Assembly: GCA_024643365.1 (NCBI GenBank)
Contig: JAHENC010000002.1
Span: 1-64,000, forward strand
Direction of reading: 5' to 3'
DNA length: 64,000 nucleotides
Origin: Crocinitomicaceae bacterium
GTDB taxonomy: Bacteria > Bacteroidota > Bacteroidia > Flavobacteriales_D > Crocinitomicaceae
Shown: piece after piece, positions 10,818 through 18,676 of the stretch
How positions within the stretch are numbered: the stretch's first letter is position 1
How the letters are laid out: each line of letters starts with the position of its first letter
The notes under the pieces: generated by a model
Databases searched by the model: none
What the model saw: the letters and a program-made list of their open reading frames with translations, nothing else
What the model was told of the DNA's origin: nothing
Translations under genes and position numbers: made by a program

Positions 10818-11948
10818 ATGGACAAATCAACTGTGAATAAAGAACCCAAAAAGCTAAAAATTGTACACATCAGTAGTGCACATAACGACCGAGATGTCCG
10901 CATTTTCTTGAAAGAATGCCGTTCATTGGCGACAAACTATCCAAACGCAGAAGTTCACCTCATCCTTGCAGGTGTCGAGGAAAGAATGGAAGATGGTGTT
11001 CAAATTCATTCGGTTCCAAAACGAACTGGAAACATTCTAACACGGATGTGGCGAACAGTGAATCAGGTGCGTAAAAAAGCCCTGGAGCTAAGGGGAGATA
11101 TTTATCACCTCCACGATCCCGAGCTGCTCAGAATTGCCACTCGCTTAAAACGAGGTGGAAAAAAAGTTATTTACGACGCACATGAAGACCTTCCGCGTCA
11201 AATAAGCGGAAAATCCTATTTACCCGTCAAAGGACTCATTGCTTTCGTAATTGAAATTCTGGAGGACTTTGTCAGTGCTAGACTAGCCGGAATTATTGCG
11301 GCAACTCCTTTTATTGCCGAACGATATAAAAAAATACACCCGAACACCATTGATATTAATAATTTTCCACTTGAAACGGAAATTGAATTTATTCCTGACG
11401 AAACGATTACAAAAGAAAATTCGGTTTGTTTCATTGGGGGGATTTCGCCTATTCGTGGAACCAAAGAACTAGTGGATGCGATGGAATTTGTAGATTGTCG
11501 ACTAGAATTAGCCGGCGAAATTCCCATTGATTTTAAACATTCGCTGGAAGCAAGTAACGGATGGAATAAAGTGCACGCACTTGGATTTATAAACCGTCAA
11601 CAATCCATGGAAATCAAACAAAAATCCATTGCAGGAATCGTAACGTTTTTACCTTTCCCTAACCACATCAATGCACAACCGAATAAAATTTTTGAATACA
11701 TGGCTGCCGGACTTCCAGTTATTGGTTCCAATTTTCCAATGTGGCGCGATTTATTAGAGAAAAATAATTGTGGTATATGTGTCGACCCAACAAATCCAAA
11801 GGAACTTTCTGAAGCCATCAATTATCTAAAGGAGCATCCTCAAGAGGCAAAGGAAATGGGAGAAAATGGCAAAAGACTCGTGCGTGAAACGTATAATTGG
11901 AAAGCAGAAGAAGTGAAATTATTCGATTTCTACCAAAAATTAATGTGA
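10818..11948 (+). CDS. Glycosyltransferase family 4
   Basis: 376 aa, GT-B fold. The N-terminal half carries HISSAHNDRDVRIFLKECRSL, then YHLHDPELLRIA and VIYDAHEDLPRQI, a pattern shared by a subgroup of surface-polysaccharide transferases. The donor domain has GGISPIRGTKELVDAM and EYMAAGLPVIGSNFPMWRD. It should be a cytosolic, membrane-associated sugar transferase. First gene of a plus-strand set followed 4 nt later by an O-antigen ligase family protein. Confidence 0.88.
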   Translation: MDKSTVNKEPKKLKIVHISSAHNDRDVRIFLKECRSLATNYPNAEVHLILAGVEERMEDGVQIHSVPKRTGNILTRMWRTVNQVRKKALELRGDIYHLHDPELLRIATRLKRGGKKVIYDAHEDLPRQISGKSYLPVKGLIAFVIEILEDFVSARLAGIIAATPFIAERYKKIHPNTIDINNFPLETEIEFIPDETITKENSVCFIGGISPIRGTKELVDAMEFVDCRLELAGEIPIDFKHSLEASNGWNKVHALGFINRQQSMEIKQKSIAGIVTFLPFPNHINAQPNKIFEYMAAGLPVIGSNFPMWRDLLEKNNCGICVDPTNPKELSEAINYLKEHPQEAKEMGENGKRLVRETYNWKAEEVKLFDFYQKLM

Positions 11949-11952
11949 ACAC

Positions 11953-13179
11953 ATGACATTTGAAAAGCTTTACTTTTACTCATTAGTCCTCATGGTTACC
12001 TTATGGATTCCTATTCCGGGAATATCCTCACCAACCATTGCGCTTTTTGGGATAACGGTCATTTATGGTGCCGTCACGAAAAAAGGGACATTTCAATGGA
12101 ATTGGATACTTTTCAGTTTCATCCTGCTCTATTTGATGTATGTTCTATATTGTATTCCGAGTAAAAACTTTGGGCAAGCAGGTAAGGACCTCGAACACAA
12201 ACTATCGTTTGTCGTTTTTCCCATTTTATTTTCATTCCGACCAAACTTTGAAGTGAACCGCAAGAAACTATTAAGTGCTTTTACCATTGGGTGTTTGATA
12301 CTTGGGACATATTTCGTTATTCAGTCGGTTTACCACTTCAGTACAACGGGAGATTACAGCTATTTTCATTCATCCGCTTTTGCGCCAAGTCACCATCCAA
12401 GTTATGTTGCTGGCTTCTTTTCATTTGTGCTGTTCTTTCTGATTTCAGAAATTCATCCAACACAATCACGCAAACGAACATGGATTTCAATTGCCGTCAT
12501 CACCTTTCTGACCATCCTGCATTTACCCTTGGAAAGTCTTTCTGGCCTCATTGTTTTAGGGTGTCTTACCGCGTTTTTGGTATTGCGTTGGGCATGGCTT
12601 TCTTTTTCTCGTTGGATTTTTGCTTCCATCATGATCCTCGGAATCTTGTGTATTCAAGTCGTTTTTTGGATTCAACCTTCCTTAAAAGACAACCTTTCCT
12701 ATACAAGTTCCATTGTTTCTCATTACGTAGAATCCCCGACAAAATTCATCCAAGAAACACCTAGTGGAATGTCGGGAAATCAAGCACGATTAGTCGTATG
12801 GACAATTACAGGGCAAATCATTTCAGACCACCCTTTTGGGATTGGACTCGGGAATTTGGAAGGAGAAATGAAGCATCGACTCATTCAGTTGAATCAACAT
12901 GAATTGGTCGAAAAAAATTACAATCCACACAATCAATTTTTGCAATTAGCTGCAGAAATTGGTCTTTTTGGACTACTCTTATTTTTAATCACTCTTTTCT
13001 TTATTGTACGCTTCGCGGTGCAACGAAAGGATGAACTGCTTGTCTTTCTCGTTTTCAGTTTAACCTTGAATTGCCTCTTTGAAAGCATGCTACAACGTCA
13101 ATCTGGCATTGTGTTTTACATGATGATGATCTCTGCTATGTTGACGGTTATTCAACTTCCTAAACATGCTGAAAAATGA
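11953..13179 (+). CDS. O-antigen ligase family protein
   Basis: 408 aa, about 12 membrane segments. The Wzy_C-type core is at about 275-345: GNQARLVVW, HPFGIGLGNLEGEM and NPHNQFLQLAAEIGLFGL. The NPHNxxLxxxxExG block is diagnostic of the WaaL/Wzy superfamily, acting in the periplasm on undecaprenyl-linked glycan. It is the second such protein in this locus, so one may be the polymerase and the other the ligase. Its stop overlaps the next start in an ATGA. Confidence 0.87.
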   Translation: MTFEKLYFYSLVLMVTLWIPIPGISSPTIALFGITVIYGAVTKKGTFQWNWILFSFILLYLMYVLYCIPSKNFGQAGKDLEHKLSFVVFPILFSFRPNFEVNRKKLLSAFTIGCLILGTYFVIQSVYHFSTTGDYSYFHSSAFAPSHHPSYVAGFFSFVLFFLISEIHPTQSRKRTWISIAVITFLTILHLPLESLSGLIVLGCLTAFLVLRWAWLSFSRWIFASIMILGILCIQVVFWIQPSLKDNLSYTSSIVSHYVESPTKFIQETPSGMSGNQARLVVWTITGQIISDHPFGIGLGNLEGEMKHRLIQLNQHELVEKNYNPHNQFLQLAAEIGLFGLLLFLITLFFIVRFAVQRKDELLVFLVFSLTLNCLFESMLQRQSGIVFYMMMISAMLTVIQLPKHAEK

Positions 13180-14189
13180 GGTTAAGTGTAGTTATTCCTT
13201 GTCGTAATGAACGCGCATTCATCAAAGAATGTGTGAACGCTATTTTTACATGTGATCTTCCTTCCAACATCGAAATGCACGTGTATGTCGTGGACGGGAT
13301 GAGCGATGACGGAACGCGTGAACAAGTGCTTGAACTAATGAAAACCAATGCACACCTTTCACTCATAGATAATCCTAAAAAGTTAACACCATTTGCCTTT
13401 AATTTAGGCATTCAGGCAGGAGGAAAAGTAGATTTTATTCAAATCGTTGGCGCGAGACATATTCTCAGTTCAAATTATTTGATCAACTGTTTGAATGTAC
13501 TTCAAGAAAAAAAAGACATCTGGTGCGTCGGTGGAAAAATTGCCAATGTTGCTGTGAATAAAACCGGAGAATTAATTTCTGCAGTGATGTCCTCTTCGTT
13601 TGGAATGGGAATGGGTAATTTTCGCACACTCGAACAATCAGGCTATACGGATACCGTTACGAGTCCGATGTATCCATATGAGGTCTTCGAAAAGATTGGT
13701 TTTTTCGATGAGGACTTAATTCGAAATCAAGATGATGACTTTAATTTTCGTGTTACGAATGCAGGCGGAAAAATCTATTTCATTCACGACATTGAATTGA
13801 AATACTACGTCAGAGCAAAAGTTTCGGGACTGCGAAAACAATTTTTTCAATATGGTTATTGGAAAGTGTTTGTCAATCGCAAGCATGGTACCATGACAAC
13901 GATTCGTCAATTGTTTCCCCCGGCATTTGTTTTATACCTCTTTGGTTTGCCTTTGAGTTACTTTTTCCCTCTTTGGCTTCAACTCTTTTCCATGATACCG
14001 CTTATGATTTATCTGTGTGGAATGACATTTTTCAGTATCCGCTTGACAGGATTAAAACATTTTTTGAACACCGTTTCTCTTTTTCCCATCATTCACGTGA
14101 GCTACGGAATGGGTTATTTACTCGGAATGATTGATTTTCTTTTACTGAAGAAAAATCCAAGTGAAAAACAAAAAGAACTAAGTCGCTAA
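13176..14189 (+). CDS. Glycosyltransferase family 2 with C-terminal membrane segments (ExoA-like)
   Basis: 337 aa. A GT-A domain fills about residues 1-230: SVVIPCRNERAFIKECV, the nucleotide-binding VDGMSDDGTRE, and the catalytic-base region NQDDDFNFRVTNAGG. Two to three hydrophobic segments at about 245-325 anchor it to the inner membrane. The layout resembles ExoA-type glucosyltransferases of exopolysaccharide synthesis. It begins in an ATGA overlap with the O-antigen ligase gene, so translation is probably coupled. Confidence 0.87.
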   Translation: MRLSVVIPCRNERAFIKECVNAIFTCDLPSNIEMHVYVVDGMSDDGTREQVLELMKTNAHLSLIDNPKKLTPFAFNLGIQAGGKVDFIQIVGARHILSSNYLINCLNVLQEKKDIWCVGGKIANVAVNKTGELISAVMSSSFGMGMGNFRTLEQSGYTDTVTSPMYPYEVFEKIGFFDEDLIRNQDDDFNFRVTNAGGKIYFIHDIELKYYVRAKVSGLRKQFFQYGYWKVFVNRKHGTMTTIRQLFPPAFVLYLFGLPLSYFFPLWLQLFSMIPLMIYLCGMTFFSIRLTGLKHFLNTVSLFPIIHVSYGMGYLLGMIDFLLLKKNPSEKQKELSR

Positions 14190-14828
14190 TTAGGCGAACT
14201 TGTGAGAACCATCGCAATTTGGCATACGCTTCGACAATCCGCAAATGCAATCGGTTAGTCCTTTTCCATTTAATATGCGCGAACGAACGTTTTCGATTCT
14301 ACTCATGCGCGTTGCCGATTGTTTAGCCCCTGAAAAATGAAGTAAATACCCACGTTGACGTCCAGGTGTTAAGGCATAAAAGGCTTCATTCAAAACCTTA
14401 TCCGTATCTAGTTTTTGCTGAAATTCTTCCACCACTTCGTAAGCATCATGTGGTTTCATAGTAACTTTCAATCCTGCTTTCTCTACTTCGATGGCTTCGA
14501 AAACATACTGTTTCAAGGTGCTTTCAATAGATTCAATTTCTTTTAGACTCGTAAAACGAATTTGTCGGCCCGATTGAACTTGATCTGTTTGCTGGTATAA
14601 GATTCCTTCCGAATCTTGTAACAATGATCCTTTCATGAACATAATGGCAACATATTCTTTAAATCCATGAATCAAACAAATATTTTTCCCTTGATACATG
14701 TAACATGGATGCATCCATTTAAATCCTTCTTCTAAATGACAATCCAAGGCAATCATTCGCAATTTTGTTAATTCTGCTTGCCATTTTTTTTGAACTGCTA
14801 AGAAATCATCTACTTTTTCGTTTCTCAT
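14190..14828 (-). CDS. YdeI/DUF1801-family protein with C-terminal CDGSH-type motif
   Basis: 212 aa. Residues 1 to about 120 are a DUF1801/YdeI-like domain (FKWMHPCYMYQGKNICLIHG), and residues 130-180 carry the YdeI helical tail (ALTPGRQRGYLLHFSGAKQ). The last 20 residues read DCICGLSKRMPNCDGSHK, which matches the CDGSH [2Fe-2S] ligand pattern CxCx2(S/T)x3PxCDG(S/A)H: Cys194, Cys196, Cys205 and His209. Whether a single short CDGSH motif binds a cluster here is untested. It is on the minus strand inside the polysaccharide locus and looks unrelated to it. A -7 box lies upstream. Confidence 0.85.
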   Translation of the reverse strand: MRNEKVDDFLAVQKKWQAELTKLRMIALDCHLEEGFKWMHPCYMYQGKNICLIHGFKEYVAIMFMKGSLLQDSEGILYQQTDQVQSGRQIRFTSLKEIESIESTLKQYVFEAIEVEKAGLKVTMKPHDAYEVVEEFQQKLDTDKVLNEAFYALTPGRQRGYLLHFSGAKQSATRMSRIENVRSRILNGKGLTDCICGLSKRMPNCDGSHKFA

Positions 14829-14843
14829 GGAAATTTGTTTTTA

Positions 14844-14851
14844 CAAAAGTA
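14844..14851 (-). promoter_or_regulatory. Putative -7 box for the YdeI-like gene
   Basis: TACTTTTG on the minus strand matches TAnnTTTG, 23 nt before the ATG at 14828. Confidence 0.4.
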
Positions 14852-14885
14852 GGGAAAACGGCAACGATTGAAAACGATTGGTTGG

Positions 14886-14919
14886 TTGAAGTGAATTTAC
14901 AATTTAAAAAGTAACTTTG
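14886..14919 (+). promoter_or_regulatory. Putative promoter of the DegT-type aminotransferase gene
   Basis: TTG at 14886-14888 and TAACTTTG at 14912-14919 with 23 nt between them fit a Bacteroidota -33/-7 promoter with a long spacer. The -7 box begins 12 nt before the ATG at 14924, so the mRNA is likely leaderless or nearly so. Confidence 0.5.
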
Positions 14920-14923
14920 TTTT

Positions 14924-16132
14924 ATGATACCTTTCTCACCCCCTCGCATAGACCAACGTGTCGTAGATGAAGTAAGCGCAGCACTATTAAGCGGCTGGAT
15001 AACCACTGGACCTCGCACGAAATTGTTTGAAAAGAAAATCACGCAATACTGTGGCTGTCAAACTACAGTTGCGGTTAACTCATGGACAGCAGGAATGGAA
15101 ATTCTATTGCGCTGGTGGGGAGTTGGACCTGGAGATGAAGTTATTATTCCTGTGTATACGTATTGTGCCAGTGCCAATGTAGTGCTTCACACAGGAGCAA
15201 CCCCAGTGATGGTGGACATCAGCGGTGAGGATTTCAATATTTCCATTGAAAAAATCAAAGCGTCGATTACGGAGCGTACGAAAGTAATTATGCCTGTAGA
15301 TATTGCCGGATACCCTTGTGATTACGATGCGATTTATCAACTCGCTGAGGCAAACCGTTCCATTTTTCATGCTTCTAACGAAAAGCAAGAAAAACTAGGC
15401 AGAATATTGATCGCAGCAGATGCAGCGCATAGTTTTGGTGCAAGCTACAAAGGAAAAATGTCAGGTGCCATTGCCGATGTGACCTGCTTCTCTTTCCACG
15501 CCGTGAAAAACCTAACGACAGCAGAAGGTGGAGCCATTTGTTTCAATCTTCCGGACGGATTCGACCACGAGGAAATTTACAAGCAGTTTTGCATTAAAAT
15601 CCTTCACGGACAATCGAAAGACGCTTTAGCAAAAACACAAAAAGGCGCATGGCGTTACGATGTATTGGAGCCCGGTTTTAAGTGCAACATGACGGACCTT
15701 CAAGCAGCCATTGGACTAATCGAATTGGAGCGATATCAAGAGAACCTCGATCGTAGAAAGGTCATTTTCGAAGCCTATGATGCGGCTTTCCAACAATCTT
15801 CTTGGGCCCTAACGCCACTTCATTCAACGGCAGACAATAAGACGTGTTACCATTTATACCAGCTTAGAATAGCAGGTGTCAGTGAAGAACAGCGTGATGC
15901 AATCATCCAAGAGATTTTCGAACAAGATGTCGCGGTAAACGTTCATTTTCAACCTTTACCCCTCTTGACGGCTTATAAATATTTGGGTTACAAGATGGAA
16001 GATTATCCAGAAGCATGGAATAAATATTCCACAGAGATTTCCTTGCCAGTTTACTTTAACTTGACGGATGAACAAGTACAGCAAGTAATCGCTGCGGTTA
16101 AAACGGCTGTTTTCAAGGTACTACAAAAATAA
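14924..16132 (+). CDS. DegT/DnrJ/EryC1/StrS family sugar aminotransferase
   Basis: 402 aa. PLP-dependent transamination of a nucleotide-linked keto-sugar, giving an amino-sugar for the surface glycan. The start region IPFSPPRIDQRVVDEVSAAL and GWITTGPRT are typical. The PLP lysine is Lys195 in SFHAVKNLTTAEGG, and the preceding ADAAHSFGA holds the conserved Asp. GFKCNMTDLQAAIGL is the family block near residue 250. It is separated from the rest of the polysaccharide genes by the YdeI-like gene but fits their pathway. A secreted-protein gene follows after 3 nt. Confidence 0.93.
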   Translation: MIPFSPPRIDQRVVDEVSAALLSGWITTGPRTKLFEKKITQYCGCQTTVAVNSWTAGMEILLRWWGVGPGDEVIIPVYTYCASANVVLHTGATPVMVDISGEDFNISIEKIKASITERTKVIMPVDIAGYPCDYDAIYQLAEANRSIFHASNEKQEKLGRILIAADAAHSFGASYKGKMSGAIADVTCFSFHAVKNLTTAEGGAICFNLPDGFDHEEIYKQFCIKILHGQSKDALAKTQKGAWRYDVLEPGFKCNMTDLQAAIGLIELERYQENLDRRKVIFEAYDAAFQQSSWALTPLHSTADNKTCYHLYQLRIAGVSEEQRDAIIQEIFEQDVAVNVHFQPLPLLTAYKYLGYKMEDYPEAWNKYSTEISLPVYFNLTDEQVQQVIAAVKTAVFKVLQK

Positions 16133-16135
16133 AAC

Positions 16136-16852
16136 ATGCATAAAATACTATTTTCCCTTCTTTTTCTTTGTTTGCTTTCGATGACAAAGACATCCGCACA
16201 AATAAAGCCAAATCCCTTTTGGGAAAAAGACATTGTTGATACCTGTGTGGTCATTCCACTTGGTGTAGATTTCGGTTTGTGTGCGATGCCACTCGGCTGG
16301 GCGCTAAGTGACTCTGGATGTGTGATGCTTTCTGGATGCAGCATGACCGGTTCCAACGGAATTGATTATTCGACTTCATTTTTCCAAAGTTCGTACCAAT
16401 GTAACGGCGCATGTATACAAGATACAACGGTTGTCTTGACCTGTGTAGATAGCACACTGATCGACTTAAATGTATTGTGTCCAGGAATTTATGAACCCGT
16501 TTGCGGATGTGATTCCATCACCTATTCCAACTCATGTGCAGCGATGTATCACGGAGGAGTTGTTTCGTATACAGCAGGTACATGTGAGTCAGCAGGCATT
16601 TACCCAAAATGGATGACCCTTGTTTCCATTCAACCGAATCCGTTTACTGATTATTTGGAAATTGAAATGACAAACTTGACGCATATCCAACTCATTATTT
16701 TTCAAGCAAGTGGACAAGAAATCCTACGAAAAGATTTATCTACGGGACTTCAGCGAATTGACTTAAATACGTTAAAGCCCGGATCCTATTTTTTGCGTTT
16801 AGAAAATAGTCAGACTAGACAATCATTTGTAAAGATTGTTATTAAACACTAA
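16136..16852 (+). CDS. T9SS-sorted secreted protein with Kazal-type domain
   Basis: 238 aa. A signal peptide ends near TKTSAQ (residues 17-22). Residues about 120-157 read CPGIYEPVCGCD, TYSNSCAAM and YTAGTC: the cysteine spacing of a Kazal-type serine protease inhibitor domain. Residues about 165-238 are a T9SS type A sorting domain (IQPNPFTDYLEIEM, GSYFLRL). The part before the Kazal domain is cysteine-rich and unrecognised. It is predicted to be exported through the outer membrane and anchored or released; protease inhibition is inference. Confidence 0.8.
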   Translation: MHKILFSLLFLCLLSMTKTSAQIKPNPFWEKDIVDTCVVIPLGVDFGLCAMPLGWALSDSGCVMLSGCSMTGSNGIDYSTSFFQSSYQCNGACIQDTTVVLTCVDSTLIDLNVLCPGIYEPVCGCDSITYSNSCAAMYHGGVVSYTAGTCESAGIYPKWMTLVSIQPNPFTDYLEIEMTNLTHIQLIIFQASGQEILRKDLSTGLQRIDLNTLKPGSYFLRLENSQTRQSFVKIVIKH

Positions 16853-16875
16853 AATACCATTTTGGTGTTTTTTTG
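16844..16875 (+). terminator. Rho-independent terminator after the Kazal-domain gene
   Basis: A 12-bp stem with one T-G wobble (16844-16855 with 16859-16870, loop ACC) contains the stop codon itself and is followed by more T. Two TTTTTTGCGC units come directly after (16865-16890). Confidence 0.8.
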
Positions 16876-16977
16876 CGCTTTTTTGCGCTTTTTTCATTGT
16901 TTTTTATCTGATTTCAGTTGTTTTTGAATCATTTATTTCACTAACTTAAATGGAGAAAATTAAAAAAACTCTATTTT

Positions 16978-18522
16978 ATGCTAGTCAAAACTTACTCAAG
17001 TACCGTTTTCGGTATCAATGCCACCACCATCACGATTGAAGTCAATTTAGGCATTGGTGTCAACTTTTATCTTGTCGGATTACCCGATAATTCCGTCAAA
17101 GAAAGTCAACAACGGATCAAAGCTGCATTTAAAAATAACGACCTCAAATTTCCCGGAAAAGAAATCACGGTGAACATGGCGCCAGCTGATATTCGTAAAG
17201 AAGGATCCGTTTTCGATTTACCAATCGCCATCGGAATTTTAGCGGTCAGTGAACAAGTGAAAATCGATCACCTGAATGAATACCTGATGATTGGTGAATT
17301 ATCCCTAGATGGTTCCGTTCAAGCCACCAAAGGAATTCTACCAATCGCTCTGCAAGCGAAAAAAGAAGGATTTAAAGGAATCATCGTCCCGAAGATTAAC
17401 GCACAAGAAGCCGCCGTCGTTCAAGAAATAAAGGTTTACGGTGTGGAGAATATCCGCGAAGTTATTGACTTTATGAACGATGAATCTGCCTTGGAACCGA
17501 CCATCGTAGATGTCTCTGCCTCCTTCCAACAAAACACTGATGTTTTTGACGACGACTTTCGAGATGTCAAGGGACAAATGAACATCAAACGTGCCTTCGA
17601 AATTGCGGCCGCTGGATCACACAACGTGATTCTCATAGGTCCGCCGGGCGCCGGGAAATCCATGTTGGCCAAACGCTTGTCCACCATTCTTCCACAAATG
17701 ACGATTGAAGAGGCTTTAGAAACGACAAAGATTCACAGTGTTGCTGGTAAGATCAAAAATCCAGTCGGACTCATTACCCAGCGTCCGTTTAGAAAACCAC
17801 ATCATACGATCTCGGACATCGGTTTAATCGGCGGGGGATCCTATCCACAACCTGGCGAAATTTCTTTGGCACACAACGGAGTACTTTTTCTAGATGAACT
17901 TCCTGAATATAAACGAGATGTACTCGAAGTCATGCGTCAACCACTAGAAGACCGAATCGTCAATATTTCTCGCGCCCGTTTCTCGATTGACTATCCCGCG
18001 GGATTCATGCTCGTTGCAGCAATGAATCCATGTCCCTGTGGATTCTTTAATCACCCGGAGAAAACCTGTGTGTGCGGACCAGGCGTTGTTCAGAAATACT
18101 TGAATCGCATATCTGGACCACTTTTGGACCGTATTGATTTACATGTAGAAGTAACACCCGTGAACTTTGATGAACTTTCCTCCACTGTCCCAAGCGAAGG
18201 AAGTCAGTCCATTCGATTACGTGTGGAAAAAGCCCGAAAAATACAACGAGAACGTTTTAACCATCGAGAAGGAATGCATTGCAATGCCCAAATGTCGAAA
18301 TCAGAATTTGAAGCAAATTGTCAGCTGGATGAAGCAGGAACGAATCTACTCAAAATGGCTATGAATAAACTCGGACTCTCTGCCCGAGCGTATGATCGCA
18401 TCATCAAAGTGGCGCGTACTATCGCTGATTTAGATGCTTCCGGGAGTATTCAATCAAATCACATTGCGGAAGCCATTCAATATCGTAGCCTAGACAGAGG
18501 AAACTGGGGGACTGTCCAATAG
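16978..18522 (+). CDS. YifB/ComM family Mg-chelatase-like AAA+ ATPase
   Basis: 514 aa. The N-terminal Lon/ChlI-like domain covers about 1-165. The AAA+ core has Walker A GPPGAGKS (221-228) and Walker [10 protein letters not shown]. The zinc-like cluster NPCPCGFF...CVCG and the C-terminal Mg-chelatase domain (about 410-505) complete the family layout. Its relative ComM in naturally competent bacteria is a hexameric branch-migration helicase acting in DNA integration, so a recombination role is the best inference. It stands alone between a terminator and a TonB-dependent receptor gene. Confidence 0.92.
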   Translation: MLVKTYSSTVFGINATTITIEVNLGIGVNFYLVGLPDNSVKESQQRIKAAFKNNDLKFPGKEITVNMAPADIRKEGSVFDLPIAIGILAVSEQVKIDHLNEYLMIGELSLDGSVQATKGILPIALQAKKEGFKGIIVPKINAQEAAVVQEIKVYGVENIREVIDFMNDESALEPTIVDVSASFQQNTDVFDDDFRDVKGQMNIKRAFEIAAAGSHNVILIGPPGAGKSMLAKRLSTILPQMTIEEALETTKIHSVAGKIKNPVGLITQRPFRKPHHTISDIGLIGGGSYPQPGEISLAHNGVLFLDELPEYKRDVLEVMRQPLEDRIVNISRARFSIDYPAGFMLVAAMNPCPCGFFNHPEKTCVCGPGVVQKYLNRISGPLLDRIDLHVEVTPVNFDELSSTVPSEGSQSIRLRVEKARKIQRERFNHREGMHCNAQMSKSEFEANCQLDEAGTNLLKMAMNKLGLSARAYDRIIKVARTIADLDASGSIQSNHIAEAIQYRSLDRGNWGTVQ

Positions 18523-18676
18523 GTTTTTTGTACATTTATCGTAAATTAAGTGTCTGAAATTTGAGCATTCTTCTGTTGCTTTCTTGCAAAAATGCATCAT
18601 CGAGTAAGGATTACTCTAGTTCTATAGCTTTTTGTTGGGAACAATTCATTAAATTCGGGAACTCTTATTGAAACAC

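Noticed and set aside
12291-12764. 157-aa plus-strand open frame
   Set aside because: Lies wholly inside the O-antigen ligase gene in another frame; the composition is that of a shadow.
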